Shown: positions 1-7,241 of the stretch, piece by piece
How the letters are laid out: each line of letters opens with the position of its first letter
How positions within the stretch are numbered: position 1 is the first letter of the stretch
Source: Bryobacterales bacterium
GTDB taxonomy: Bacteria; Acidobacteriota; Terriglobia; Bryobacterales; Bryobacteraceae
Assembly (NCBI GenBank): GCA_003132905.1
Contig: PKZC01000420.1
Location: forward strand, 27,803 to 41,660
DNA length: 13,858 nt
Reading direction: 5' to 3'
Notes under the pieces: generated by a model
Databases searched by the model: none
Seen by the model: the letters and a program-made list of their open reading frames with translations, nothing else
What the model was told of the DNA's origin: nothing
Position numbers and translations under genes: made by a program

Positions 1-95
<95 letters not shown>

Positions 96-100
96 CGGCT

Positions 101-991
101 TTACTTTGCGGCGACGGTTTTTTCCTTGGTCCCTTTGAGCTCGTCCGCGATGATCGGCTTCAGCGCAGCTAAGGTCACTTCGCCGTTGTATTGCTTGCCA
201 TCGATATAAAACGCCGGCGTACCGTACACGCCTGCCGTTTCGCCATCGGCGAGATCTTTATCCACCACGGCTTTGTATTTGCCCGAGTCGAGATCAGTCT
301 TGAACTTATCTACATCCAGGCCGATTGCCTGCGCCATGGCGAGGATGCTGTTCCGCGAAAGCGTCCTGTAGTTCTTGAAGAGCAGATCGTACATCTCCCA
401 GAACTTTCCCTGCTCGCGCGCCGCCAGCGATGCTTCCGCCGCCAGCTCCGCATGAGGATGCATGGATAGCGGAAACTGCTTGTAGATCAGCTTCACGTCC
501 TTCGGATAGGCGGCCATGATAATATCCACCTGCTTCACTGCCGCCGAACAGAACGGGCATTCGAAATCGGAAAACTCAACCAGCGTGATGCGCGCGTCGG
601 CCGGGCCTCGCACCGGTGAGCCGGCCACTGGAATGTTGATGGGCGCTTCCAACAGTTTGGGCCGATGAGCCTTCGGTGAAGCATCCATCAGCTTGCTGAT
701 CTCAATCAGGCTTTTGCCATCCTTGACGCCCTGGATCGCGATCTTCGCAATCGTCCGGCTGTAGGAGCAGTTCGTATCCTTGAGGATGCATTCGGCCGTC
801 TTCATGCCGCACTGGCAGGAACAATCCTCCTCGCGAAGGATCTTCAGCACGGCCTTCTTTTGTACCGGCGTTAATCCAGACAGGTCGACGTCGCCGAGCG
901 TTTCGGCCGTCTTCCAGGCGTCCGGCGAAGGCGTCTGCGCCCCAAGCATCAGGGCCGAGAGGAGGCAGAGGAAAGCTATGCGAAGTCGCAT
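101..991 (-). CDS. Exported DsbA-family thiol-disulfide oxidoreductase with Cys-rich N-terminal segment
   Basis: A 296-residue protein with an N-terminal signal peptide (about residues 1-19, hydrophobic FLCLLSALMLGA), so probably periplasmic. The C-terminal two thirds (about 130-285) is a thioredoxin-fold DsbA/DSBA-oxidoreductase domain: the active-site CPFC is at 145-148 within 'LVEFSDFECPFC', and the cis-proline is P259 in 'GVYGTPAFYI'. It should oxidise or shuffle disulfides in exported proteins. Between the signal and this domain is a short segment with five cysteines (57, 59, 61, 68, 75), pattern C-x-C-x-C-G-M-(5)-C-(6)-C, not part of the thioredoxin fold. I have seen similar segments in DsbA-like proteins of Acidobacteria; metal binding is possible but unproven. 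It lies 68 nt downstream of phhA on the same strand and could be co-transcribed, although no metabolic link is obvious. The ATG has only a weak upstream purine run (AAAGG, very close). Confidence 0.88.
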   Translation of the reverse strand: MRLRIAFLCLLSALMLGAQTPSPDAWKTAETLGDVDLSGLTPVQKKAVLKILREEDCSCQCGMKTAECILKDTNCSYSRTIAKIAIQGVKDGKSLIEISKLMDASPKAHRPKLLEAPINIPVAGSPVRGPADARITLVEFSDFECPFCSAAVKQVDIIMAAYPKDVKLIYKQFPLSMHPHAELAAEASLAAREQGKFWEMYDLLFKNYRTLSRNSILAMAQAIGLDVDKFKTDLDSGKYKAVVDKDLADGETAGVYGTPAFYIDGKQYNGEVTLAALKPIIADELKGTKEKTVAAK

Positions 992-1022
992 GCCTTTATT
1001 ATGACTCGGAATTTGACAGGGG

Positions 1023-1068
1023 GCTAAGAAAGATAGGGAAGCTGAGAAAGATAGGGAAGCTAAGAAAG
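1023..1068. repeat. 18-bp tandem repeat, about 2.6 copies, at the 3' end of phhA
   Basis: Units are 1023-1040 and 1041-1058, differing at one base (gctaagaaagatagggaa versus gctgagaaagatagggaa), plus a partial third unit at 1059-1068. The third unit runs into the phhA stop codon (1060-1062). The repeat fills most of the 68-nt phhA-dsbA intergenic gap and has no dyad symmetry, so it is not a terminator hairpin. Confidence 0.8.
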
Positions 1069-2025
1069 CTCCGCGTGCAGGAAGCTCTTCAGATCTTCCT
1101 CATTCACCACGGGTTCGCCCGGCGCCACATTACTCAGCTTGCCGGCTTTCATCCAGCGTTCCAGTTGATCGACCAGGCTGAACAAGTGATCGAAAGAATC
1201 CACCACGAAGAGCAGCGGCTGATAGTGGTTGATTTCGAAGCCTTGATTGATGGCCCATTCCAGTTGGATGGGAAAGCGCTGCACTTCCGGCGCTTCGATG
1301 GCGTGCGCGATTTCCCCGTACGAACTCAGCAATCCGCTGCCGTATACCTTGAAGCCGTCGGAACCCCGCATCAGGCCAAATTCAATGGTGAACCAGAAGA
1401 ACCGCGCCATGGCCCGGATGACGCTGGTAAGGTAATGTGCCCGTGTATCGGGGCCCCTAATCCCGGCCGCGATCTCGGCAGCCGTGTGCGCACATTCCCC
1501 GAATCGCACCAATGCCTCAGCGAAATTCTTGTCCGTGTGCATGGGAACGTGGCCAGCCACGTCATGGAAAATGTCAGGCTCCGGCAAGTAATCTAACTTG
1601 TCCGATCGGCGTATGGTGACGGTGGTTGGAAAGGCGCGGTTGCGGAGGCAATCAAAGAAGACGAACGCGGGAACGTAGCCGCTCACCGCTTTGGTTTGGA
1701 ACCCGGTCAAAGGCTTTAGAAACCGATTGACGTCTTCCAGGCGCGGGATGCGGTTTGGATCAAGGCACAGCGAGTGGATGCCTTTGAGGAAATGCGCGTT
1801 GGCATAACGATCCCACCGCGAGAGCATCCGGGCATACAGCTTGCGCCAAGCCTCATGATTCTCTTCGGAGTACAGATCGTAAGGCTGCTGGATGTAAAGC
1901 TGTCCCGTGCGCTTGGCCTGCTCAATGAACGACGATTCGTTCGTAGTCATACTGGGACTTACCGAGGAGCCGGAACTTACCGAGGAGCTGGAGCTTAGAG
2001 ACGAGCTTTCATTTTCGCTCTCCAT
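1060..2025 (-). CDS. phhA: Phenylalanine 4-monooxygenase (aromatic amino acid hydroxylase)
   Basis: A cytosolic non-haem iron, pterin-dependent hydroxylase turning phenylalanine into tyrosine. The facial-triad iron ligands are visible: H154 and H159 in 'PDIFHDVAGHVPM' and E215 in 'WFTIEFGL'. The flanking 'YLPEPDIFHD' and 'GLLSSYGEIAHA' are also family hallmarks. There is no N-terminal ACT regulatory domain, as usual for bacterial forms. The start is uncertain. From the ATG at 2025 the protein has 321 residues, but its first 25 are a serine run encoded by an 18-bp tandem repeat. From the ATG at 1950 (M26, 'MTTNESSFIEQAKRTG') it has 296 residues and begins with normal family-like sequence. Neither ATG has a convincing Shine-Dalgarno; 2025 has AAAGG directly abutting it. 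It is divergent from hmgA, and an inverted repeat between them suggests shared control. Confidence 0.93.
   Translation of the reverse strand: MESENESSSLSSSSSVSSGSSVSPSMTTNESSFIEQAKRTGQLYIQQPYDLYSEENHEAWRKLYARMLSRWDRYANAHFLKGIHSLCLDPNRIPRLEDVNRFLKPLTGFQTKAVSGYVPAFVFFDCLRNRAFPTTVTIRRSDKLDYLPEPDIFHDVAGHVPMHTDKNFAEALVRFGECAHTAAEIAAGIRGPDTRAHYLTSVIRAMARFFWFTIEFGLMRGSDGFKVYGSGLLSSYGEIAHAIEAPEVQRFPIQLEWAINQGFEINHYQPLLFVVDSFDHLFSLVDQLERWMKAGKLSNVAPGEPVVNEEDLKSFLHAELS
1954..2007. repeat. 18-bp tandem repeat, three units, at the 5' end of phhA
   Basis: The units are 1954-1971 (gggacttaccgaggagcc), 1972-1989 (ggaacttaccgaggagct) and a more diverged 1990-2007 (ggagcttagagacgagct). The array falls between the two candidate phhA start codons. 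If translated it gives a Ser-rich hexapeptide-type repeat (about residues 7-24). The period equals that of the array at the other end of phhA, and the units share a loose GGA-(A)GCTTA skeleton. Confidence 0.75.
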
Positions 2026-2046
2026 CCTTTATGATCGCCCCAAACA

Positions 2047-2066
2047 GCACCACGCACAAGTGGTGC
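2047..2066. promoter_or_regulatory. Inverted repeat in phhA-hmgA intergenic region, candidate operator
   Basis: Perfect 7-bp dyad GCACCAC-N6-GTGGTGC, a typical footprint for a dimeric transcription factor. It lies 22 nt upstream of the longer phhA start and 51 nt upstream of the hmgA start, so one site could control both divergent genes. I cannot assign a regulator family. A TATACT hexamer at 2097-2102 has no matching -35, and I see no confident promoter. Confidence 0.45.
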
Positions 2067-2117
2067 CTTGCTGCCCGGCCCTCGGGCTCGGAGCCGTATA
2101 CTGGAATTGGAGGGAGC

Positions 2118-3236
2118 ATGTATCCTCTCAAAAAAGGCAAAACCACCAATCAGGCCCATGTCGGCCTGCCGGAAGGCACTTTCGAAGAAGAGCACGGCCG
2201 CAAGGGATTTTACCGCAAATCGGCGCACCTTTATCACGCGCACCCCCCTACTGGATGGATTCGGTTTGAAGGCAAATTGCGACCGCATTGTTTCGATCTC
2301 AATCAGCTGAAGCCTGGCGATCTGAACGATGCCGAAGGCCTGCCCGCTGCCTTCCTGGGAAATGACGACATCCAACTTTCCGTCTCCCGTCGAAGTGACC
2401 CAATGCCGTTTTACTTCCGCAATGCGGATGGCGACGAGTTGTACTTCATCCATCGTGGGCACGGAAAGATCGAGACCGATTTCGGACCGCTCGATTTCGA
2501 GCCTGGCGACTACATCAACATCCCGCGCGCCGTCACCTACCGGATTGTCCCCGAGACGCGCGACAATTTCTTCCTCATCATTCAATCCAAGCATGAGTTC
2601 GAACAACCGGAGAAAGGTTTGCTGGGCCAGCACGCGCTCTATGATCCGGCGGCCATCACTACGCCGGAGCCCGCGCCGCTTCTCGACGACAACGCCGAGT
2701 GGGAGATCCGCATCAAAGCGGAGGACGAGATTTCGAAAGTGGTCTATCCGTTCAATCCAATGGATGTCGTCGGCTGGAAGGGCGACCTGACGGTGTGGAA
2801 GATCAACATGCGCGACATCCGCCCCGTGATGAGCCATCGCGCCCATCTGCCTCCGAGCGCGCATACCACTTTTGTCACCGAAGGCGCGGTGGTGTGCAGC
2901 TTTCTGCCGCGTCCGCTCGAAGAAGACGAAGACGCGTTGCGCGTGCCCTTCTTCCATCGCAACACCGACTACGATGAATTCATCTTCTATCACGATGGCG
3001 ATTTTTTCAGCAAAGACAATATCAAAGCGGGCATGGCCACTCTGCACCCGCGCGGCATCCATCACGGCCCGCATCCCAAGGCTCTGGCCAATCAGAAAAA
3101 GAAAACGCACACCGATGAATACGCCGTCATGTTGGATGGTCTAAATCCGATTCACGTTCTGCCCGCGGGCGAGGATGTAGAATGGAAAGACTATTGGGCA
3201 AGCTGGATGGAAAAGAAACCGGTGGAGACGCGCTGA
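2118..3236 (+). CDS. hmgA: Homogentisate 1,2-dioxygenase (short bacterial form)
   Basis: A 372-residue cupin-fold, Fe(II)-dependent ring-cleaving dioxygenase expected to convert homogentisate to 4-maleylacetoacetate in the cytosol. The C-terminal metal site is recognisable: H280 and E287 in 'FHRNTDYDEF', and H316 in 'HPRGIHHGPHP'. These match the HRN..(S)EF and P-HGP motifs that carry the iron ligands in known homogentisate dioxygenases. An N-terminal cupin half shows 'LDFEPGDYINIPRAVTYRI' (about 125-143). The protein is shorter than the roughly 430-445 residues of Pseudomonas or human enzymes. I chose the ATG at 2118 because GGAGG (2109-2113) sits 4 nt before it and the family-like sequence begins there. 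An in-frame ATG at 2031 would add 29 unlikely residues and lacks a ribosome binding site. Its stop directly abuts the start of the flavin reductase gene. A related gentisate-type or other dioxygenase is possible, but hpd and phhA nearby favour homogentisate. Confidence 0.88.
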   Translation: MYPLKKGKTTNQAHVGLPEGTFEEEHGRKGFYRKSAHLYHAHPPTGWIRFEGKLRPHCFDLNQLKPGDLNDAEGLPAAFLGNDDIQLSVSRRSDPMPFYFRNADGDELYFIHRGHGKIETDFGPLDFEPGDYINIPRAVTYRIVPETRDNFFLIIQSKHEFEQPEKGLLGQHALYDPAAITTPEPAPLLDDNAEWEIRIKAEDEISKVVYPFNPMDVVGWKGDLTVWKINMRDIRPVMSHRAHLPPSAHTTFVTEGAVVCSFLPRPLEEDEDALRVPFFHRNTDYDEFIFYHDGDFFSKDNIKAGMATLHPRGIHHGPHPKALANQKKKTHTDEYAVMLDGLNPIHVLPAGEDVEWKDYWASWMEKKPVETR

Positions 3237-3845
3237 TTGATAGTTGACCCCGGGTCCACGGACCATTCCAGTGTTTACAAGCTTCTGATCGGTTCGGTGG
3301 TTCCGCGCCCGATCGCTTTTGTTTCCACGATTAGTACCGAGGGCGCCTTCAACGCCGCACCATTCAGTTTTTTCACCGTTGCCAGCTCGAATCCGCCGGT
3401 GCTCGTCTTCACGGTCGGGAATCGCGCGACGCCCGATCCCCGAAAAGATACCTTGCGCAATATCACGACAGCACGTGATTTTGTGGTCAACATTGTCTCG
3501 GAAGAGTTCGGGCAAAAAATGAATCTTTGCGCCGGAGACTACCCACCGGAAGTGGACGAGTTTCAAGTCTCGGGCCTTACGCCCGTGCCGAGCGATTTGG
3601 TGAAGGCGCCGCGCGTTGCCGAGTCACACATCAACATGGAGTGCCGGCTGCTCTACACCATTTCGATGAGCAACCTGATTAACGGCGGAAATCTGGTGCT
3701 GGGCGAAGTGGTCCGGTTCCACATCGACGATGCGTACTTGAACAATTTCCGGATCGACCAGGACAAGCTGCGCGCCATCGGCCGCATGGCCGGCAACAGC
3801 TACACCCGCACTCAGGATCGCTTCGACATGATCCGGCCGGCGTAG
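3237..3845 (+). CDS. Flavin reductase-like, FMN-binding split-barrel protein
   Basis: A 202-residue protein of the flavin reductase-like/DIM6-NTAB (split-barrel FMN-binding) family. Visible hallmarks are 'GSVVPRPIAFVSTIS' (about 19-33), 'FNAAPFSFFTVASSNPP' (about 38-54), 'RDFVVNIV' (about 80-87) and 'LVLGEVVRFHIDD' near the C-terminus. Members bind FMN and reduce flavin with NAD(P)H, or act as small flavoproteins; the substrate here is not evident. The start is inferred to be TTG at 3237, immediately after the hmgA TGA (3234-3236), with GGTGGAG at 3221-3227 inside hmgA as ribosome binding site. The zero-gap arrangement implies translational coupling and a role linked to homogentisate or aromatic breakdown, though no flavin monooxygenase partner is seen. 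The stop is 3 nt from that of the convergent glnE. Confidence 0.85.
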   Translation: MIVDPGSTDHSSVYKLLIGSVVPRPIAFVSTISTEGAFNAAPFSFFTVASSNPPVLVFTVGNRATPDPRKDTLRNITTARDFVVNIVSEEFGQKMNLCAGDYPPEVDEFQVSGLTPVPSDLVKAPRVAESHINMECRLLYTISMSNLINGGNLVLGEVVRFHIDDAYLNNFRIDQDKLRAIGRMAGNSYTRTQDRFDMIRPA

Positions 3846-3848
3846 CGG

Positions 3849-6740
3849 CTAGTTAGAAAATAGCCGATCGAAAATTTCGCGGGTACGGTTCTGGATCTTC
3901 GCAAGTTCGGCCTTCAGCGGCCGGCCGTTCGGATTTTCCGGAGTCCAGCGGCGCACCAGCTCCGTCAGCACCTGCAAGTGCGATTCGGAATTCGGCAGGC
4001 TGGTTTCGGCGTGGCCGGAGTAGACGCGCAGAGCGTGATCCACGGCGCGATACAACGTGGCTGCCTCCAGCAGAAACTCCGCGTCGGCGCGCTCCAGGTG
4101 GCCAGTAGCTTCGATAATATTGATGCGCTCGGGCGTATTCAAAACCTTGTAGAACAGCCCGCCCGCTTTCAAGCGAAGGTACAAAAGCGAAAAATCGATA
4201 TCGTAGAATCCACCGTGGCCGGCTTTCAGCGGATGATCGGGACCCTGTTCCTTCTCCAGCCGCAGCCGCATCTGCCGCAGATCCTTCTTGGAGCGGCCGC
4301 TCTGGCCATAGCGCCGCCAGTCAACCTTTTGCAGTTCGTTCAGAAACGTGGTGGCACGATCGGTGTCACCCGCTACCGCGCGAGCTTTCATATACGCGAT
4401 GCCTTCCCAAGCCTCCGCGCTCTTGGCGAAATATTCCTTGTACGCCGCCTCCGATTGCAGCAGCGCACCCGCGCTTCCATTGGGACGCAGACGCGTGTCC
4501 ACTGTGAACATGACCCCGGTACCCGTATAGGCCGTGATTAAATCGACGATGCGCTCAGCCACGCGCGTCCAGAACACCTGTTCGCCGTGGTCTTCATCCG
4601 GCAAAACGAATACTAGATCGGCGTCCGAAGCGAGATCGAATTCCCGCATTCCCAAGCGCCCCAGCGCTATCACCATCAGCTGCTGGCGCGGGTGATATCC
4701 GGGCGTGGCGGGTGGATGTACGGCGGCGGTGTGTTCCACCGCCATGCGATAGCAGGCTGCAATCGCTTTGTCGGCCAGATCGGACGTCTGATGCAGCGTT
4801 TCAAAAACCGGCACGCGTTGGCACAGGCTGGCGGTTTGGATACGGAACATCTCGCGCCGGAAATAACGCCGCAGCTCGGAGATGTCGTCAAGCTTCCACG
4901 CCGCTCTTACATCGTCGGGATGGGTTAAATCCGGCAGCTGGCAGAATTCTTCAATCAAATGCGGAACGCGAACCAGCTCTTCGCCGAAATAAGGGCTGTG
5001 CTTGAAGATGTCGAGCGTGAAGCGCGCCACCTGCGAATCGGAATCGAGCAGGGCGAGCAACCGGGAATCGGGCATCAACTTTTCGAGAAAGTGTTCGAAA
5101 GGTCCCTCGCCGCGGCCCAGCTCCATCGCGGACACAGCTTGAGCCAGCGCGGGCGCGCGTTCATCCAGAAACCGGATCAGATTGCTGGACGTAGGTTCCA
5201 CCACTTCCGGCGCTTCGATTTGCGGTGCCACGGCCGGCGGCAGGCTGTAATAGATGGGGCGCTGGGCATGGATCACGCGCTCGTAAATCTCTTGGACGGC
5301 TTCCAGGTGCGCGTTCAACTCCAGCACCAGCTTTTCCCCGGATGGCGCGCTACCGAGTTGCGCGGTCGGCATTTTTCTCGCCAGCAGGTCCAGCTCGCGA
5401 GGGGCGGTGGGCAAAGTGTGGGTCTGACGATCCTCGGCAAATTGTAGCCGGTGCTCCAGATTGCGCAAAAATCGATATGCAGCTATCAGACGCCCGAACT
5501 CGGCTGCGGAAAGCAGATCCTTTTGGCTAAGACGTGACAGCGCCAGCATCGTTCCACCGTGACGCAGCCAGGGAACGCGTCCGCCGTGCAGGCGCTGCAA
5601 GCACTGCACCAAAAATTCGACGTCGCGGATGCCGCCGGGAGCCAGCTTCACGTCGAACGTGGATTTGCTGAGCCTGCGCTTGCCCAGCTTTTCGCTGATA
5701 CGTTCGCGCGTGGCCGATACTTCCTCCACTGCGGAAAAATCAAGCGTAGTGGAGTAAATCAGCGGTTCCACCGTGCTGAGCAACTCACGGCCGGCATCCG
5801 GATCGCCCGCCGCCACGCGCGCCTTAATGAGCATCTGCAATTCCCAATCGCGCGCGCGGGTTTGATAGTAGCTCTTCGCGCCATCCAGCGAAATACACAC
5901 CTCACCCAAGCTGCCGTCCGGGCGCAGCCGCAAATCCATGCGATAGCACAGGCCTTCGGCCGTATAGGTGGAAAGCAACTCTGTGTACTGGTTCGCGACC
6001 TTCTTGTAAAATTCCTTGTTCGATATGGAATGCTCGCCGTCGGTTTCTCCGTTGGCCGCGTAAACGAACATCAGGTCGATATCGGAGCTGTAATTCAGCT
6101 CGCGCCCGCCCAACTTGCCAAGCGCGATCACCGACATCCCGCATTCCCGTACTTCGCCGTTTTCATCCACCGAACGCGGAGTTCCATGCCTCGCTACCAG
6201 ATCGGCACGAATGCGCTTGTAGCTGATATGCAGAATGGCGTCGGCCAGATTCGAGAGTTCTTCCGTGGTCTCAGACAAACTGCTGAGCCCGAGCACGTCC
6301 CGCAGCAGGATGCGCAGAATCTGCTGCCGGCGGAACAGCGCGAGAGAAAAAGCCAGCGGTTCACTCTCAGGCTGATGCTTGAGAAACTTTCCCAGGCGCT
6401 TTTGATATTCGCCTGCGGTGAGCACGCGGCTCATCCCGCTCACTTCTTCCAGCCATTGCGGATTCTGCAGAATCTCTTCCGCCAGGAAGCGGCTAAAGGA
6501 AGCCACCGCGATCAGGTACTTCAGTACGGCGGGAGATTTCACCAGACGCTCGAAAGCGGCGGGCTGCTTTTGCTTCAAACTCACCAGGTAATGAATGGCG
6601 GCGTCGGGATCGGCCGCCGAGGCCAGCAACACTTTCACCTGATCTTGTTCTTCGGGGGTGAGGCCGAGCGAAAGGAGGGCCGCCTCTCCGCGCGCGAGAG
6701 CGGGCTTGCGGAGGGGCATGGTTTCAAGCAAGCTTGCCAT
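3849..6740 (-). CDS. glnE: Bifunctional glutamine synthetase adenylyltransferase/adenylyl-removing enzyme
   Basis: A 963-residue cytosolic enzyme (Escherichia coli GlnE is 946) that attaches AMP to, and removes it from, a tyrosine of glutamine synthetase in response to PII state and glutamine. Two nucleotidyltransferase domains are visible. The N-terminal (adenylyl-removing) one has 'GKLGGRELNYSSDIDLMF' with D220/D222, 'LRLRPDGS' near 270 and 'GGIRDVEFLVQ' near 369. The C-terminal (adenylylating) one has 'GRLGMREFDLASDADLVF' with D706/D708, 'DTRLRPNGS' near 748 and 'GGFYDIDFSLLYL' near 843. The last motif departs from the usual GG-(x)2-DIEF(x)-Q form. It is the third gene of an apparent MFS-MOSC-glnE operon, 6 nt after the MOSC stop. 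The ATG at 6740 lacks a clear Shine-Dalgarno; an in-frame ATG (M8) is an alternative. Its target glnA is encoded 2.3 kb upstream on the same strand with the modified tyrosine retained. Confidence 0.96.
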   Translation of the reverse strand: MASLLETMPLRKPALARGEAALLSLGLTPEEQDQVKVLLASAADPDAAIHYLVSLKQKQPAAFERLVKSPAVLKYLIAVASFSRFLAEEILQNPQWLEEVSGMSRVLTAGEYQKRLGKFLKHQPESEPLAFSLALFRRQQILRILLRDVLGLSSLSETTEELSNLADAILHISYKRIRADLVARHGTPRSVDENGEVRECGMSVIALGKLGGRELNYSSDIDLMFVYAANGETDGEHSISNKEFYKKVANQYTELLSTYTAEGLCYRMDLRLRPDGSLGEVCISLDGAKSYYQTRARDWELQMLIKARVAAGDPDAGRELLSTVEPLIYSTTLDFSAVEEVSATRERISEKLGKRRLSKSTFDVKLAPGGIRDVEFLVQCLQRLHGGRVPWLRHGGTMLALSRLSQKDLLSAAEFGRLIAAYRFLRNLEHRLQFAEDRQTHTLPTAPRELDLLARKMPTAQLGSAPSGEKLVLELNAHLEAVQEIYERVIHAQRPIYYSLPPAVAPQIEAPEVVEPTSSNLIRFLDERAPALAQAVSAMELGRGEGPFEHFLEKLMPDSRLLALLDSDSQVARFTLDIFKHSPYFGEELVRVPHLIEEFCQLPDLTHPDDVRAAWKLDDISELRRYFRREMFRIQTASLCQRVPVFETLHQTSDLADKAIAACYRMAVEHTAAVHPPATPGYHPRQQLMVIALGRLGMREFDLASDADLVFVLPDEDHGEQVFWTRVAERIVDLITAYTGTGVMFTVDTRLRPNGSAGALLQSEAAYKEYFAKSAEAWEGIAYMKARAVAGDTDRATTFLNELQKVDWRRYGQSGRSKKDLRQMRLRLEKEQGPDHPLKAGHGGFYDIDFSLLYLRLKAGGLFYKVLNTPERINIIEATGHLERADAEFLLEAATLYRAVDHALRVYSGHAETSLPNSESHLQVLTELVRRWTPENPNGRPLKAELAKIQNRTREIFDRLFSN

Positions 6741-6746
6741 TCAAAT

Positions 6747-7241
6747 TTAGACGGCTTGGTCTAATAATTCGATTATATCCTTCGGACGGATGAAACCGCT
6801 CTTTAACACGCGGGCGTAGAATCCAGCCAGGCCCCAACGAGGCGTGGAAGCGTCGCCAGCCGACACTTGAGCATCATAGACGGCCGTTTTGATGGAAGGG
6901 CCGTAGACATCCAGCGTAGTGCAGGGACTGCGCATTTTCGACAGTTCTAGCGTGACTTCGCCAACGCGATAACGTTGTCCCAGACGCATCTGCCGCCGGT
7001 CCAGCCCTGTAGTGGTGAGGTTTTCACCGAGCGCGCCGGGAAACAGGGGATAGCCCTGTGCGATCAATTCCTCAATGCCCTCGCTCGTGATGAGCAGGAC
7101 AGCCTGGTTGGGTCCACCGTGAATCTCCGGATGTGCCCAGGAATCGCCCCGGATTCCCTGCACCGTCACCTCGGCCTCTGCAATGGGCCGCTTCGGAACG
7201 CCCCCTGGAGAAATATTGATTTGAACGATGGAACCCGTCAT
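6747..7241 (-). CDS. MOSC domain-containing protein (YiiM-like)
   Basis: A 164-residue stand-alone MOSC (molybdenum cofactor sulfurase C-terminal) domain. Visible features are 'HPEIHGGPNQAVLL' (about 37-50), 'GALGENLTT' (about 69-77) and the cysteine C107 in 'SKMRSPCTTLDVYG', the position occupied by the reactive or Mo-binding Cys in this superfamily. Relatives such as YiiM and mARC handle molybdenum cofactor and can reduce N-hydroxylated compounds; the substrate here is unknown. The start is the ATG at 7241. A strong GAGGAGGG lies 6 nt before it, and the ATG overlaps the MFS stop (ATGA, 4-nt overlap), so translation is probably coupled. The frame stays open upstream to 7361, but that extension lies inside the MFS gene and is not needed. 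The stop is 6 nt before the glnE start. Confidence 0.9.
   Translation of the reverse strand: MTGSIVQINISPGGVPKRPIAEAEVTVQGIRGDSWAHPEIHGGPNQAVLLITSEGIEELIAQGYPLFPGALGENLTTTGLDRRQMRLGQRYRVGEVTLELSKMRSPCTTLDVYGPSIKTAVYDAQVSAGDASTPRWGLAGFYARVLKSGFIRPKDIIELLDQAV

Noticed and set aside
1023..2007. Tandem 18-bp repeats as a CRISPR array
   Set aside because: Units are directly adjacent with no spacers, and the two arrays are separated by phhA; there are no cas genes.
2097..2102. TATACT -10 box for hmgA
   Set aside because: No -35 lies 16-19 nt upstream, and the implied start would fall on the Shine-Dalgarno sequence.
2031..2117. Upstream start for homogentisate dioxygenase
   Set aside because: It would add 29 residues unlike the family and lacks a ribosome binding site, whereas ATG 2118 has GGAGG at good spacing.
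1995..3110. 371-codon minus-strand open frame antisense to hmgA
   Set aside because: A mirror frame of a conserved dioxygenase gene in G+C-rich DNA; no domain is recognisable and it would also overlap the phhA 5' end.
4352..4368. Second sigma-54-like TGGCACG
   Set aside because: It is followed by ATCG-GTGT rather than TTGC, and lies inside the glnE coding sequence.
5559..6764. 401-codon plus-strand open frame antisense to glnE
   Set aside because: It lies entirely over an unmistakable glnE on the other strand; its translation is His/Gln/Arg-rich shadow sequence with no recognisable motif or ribosome binding site.
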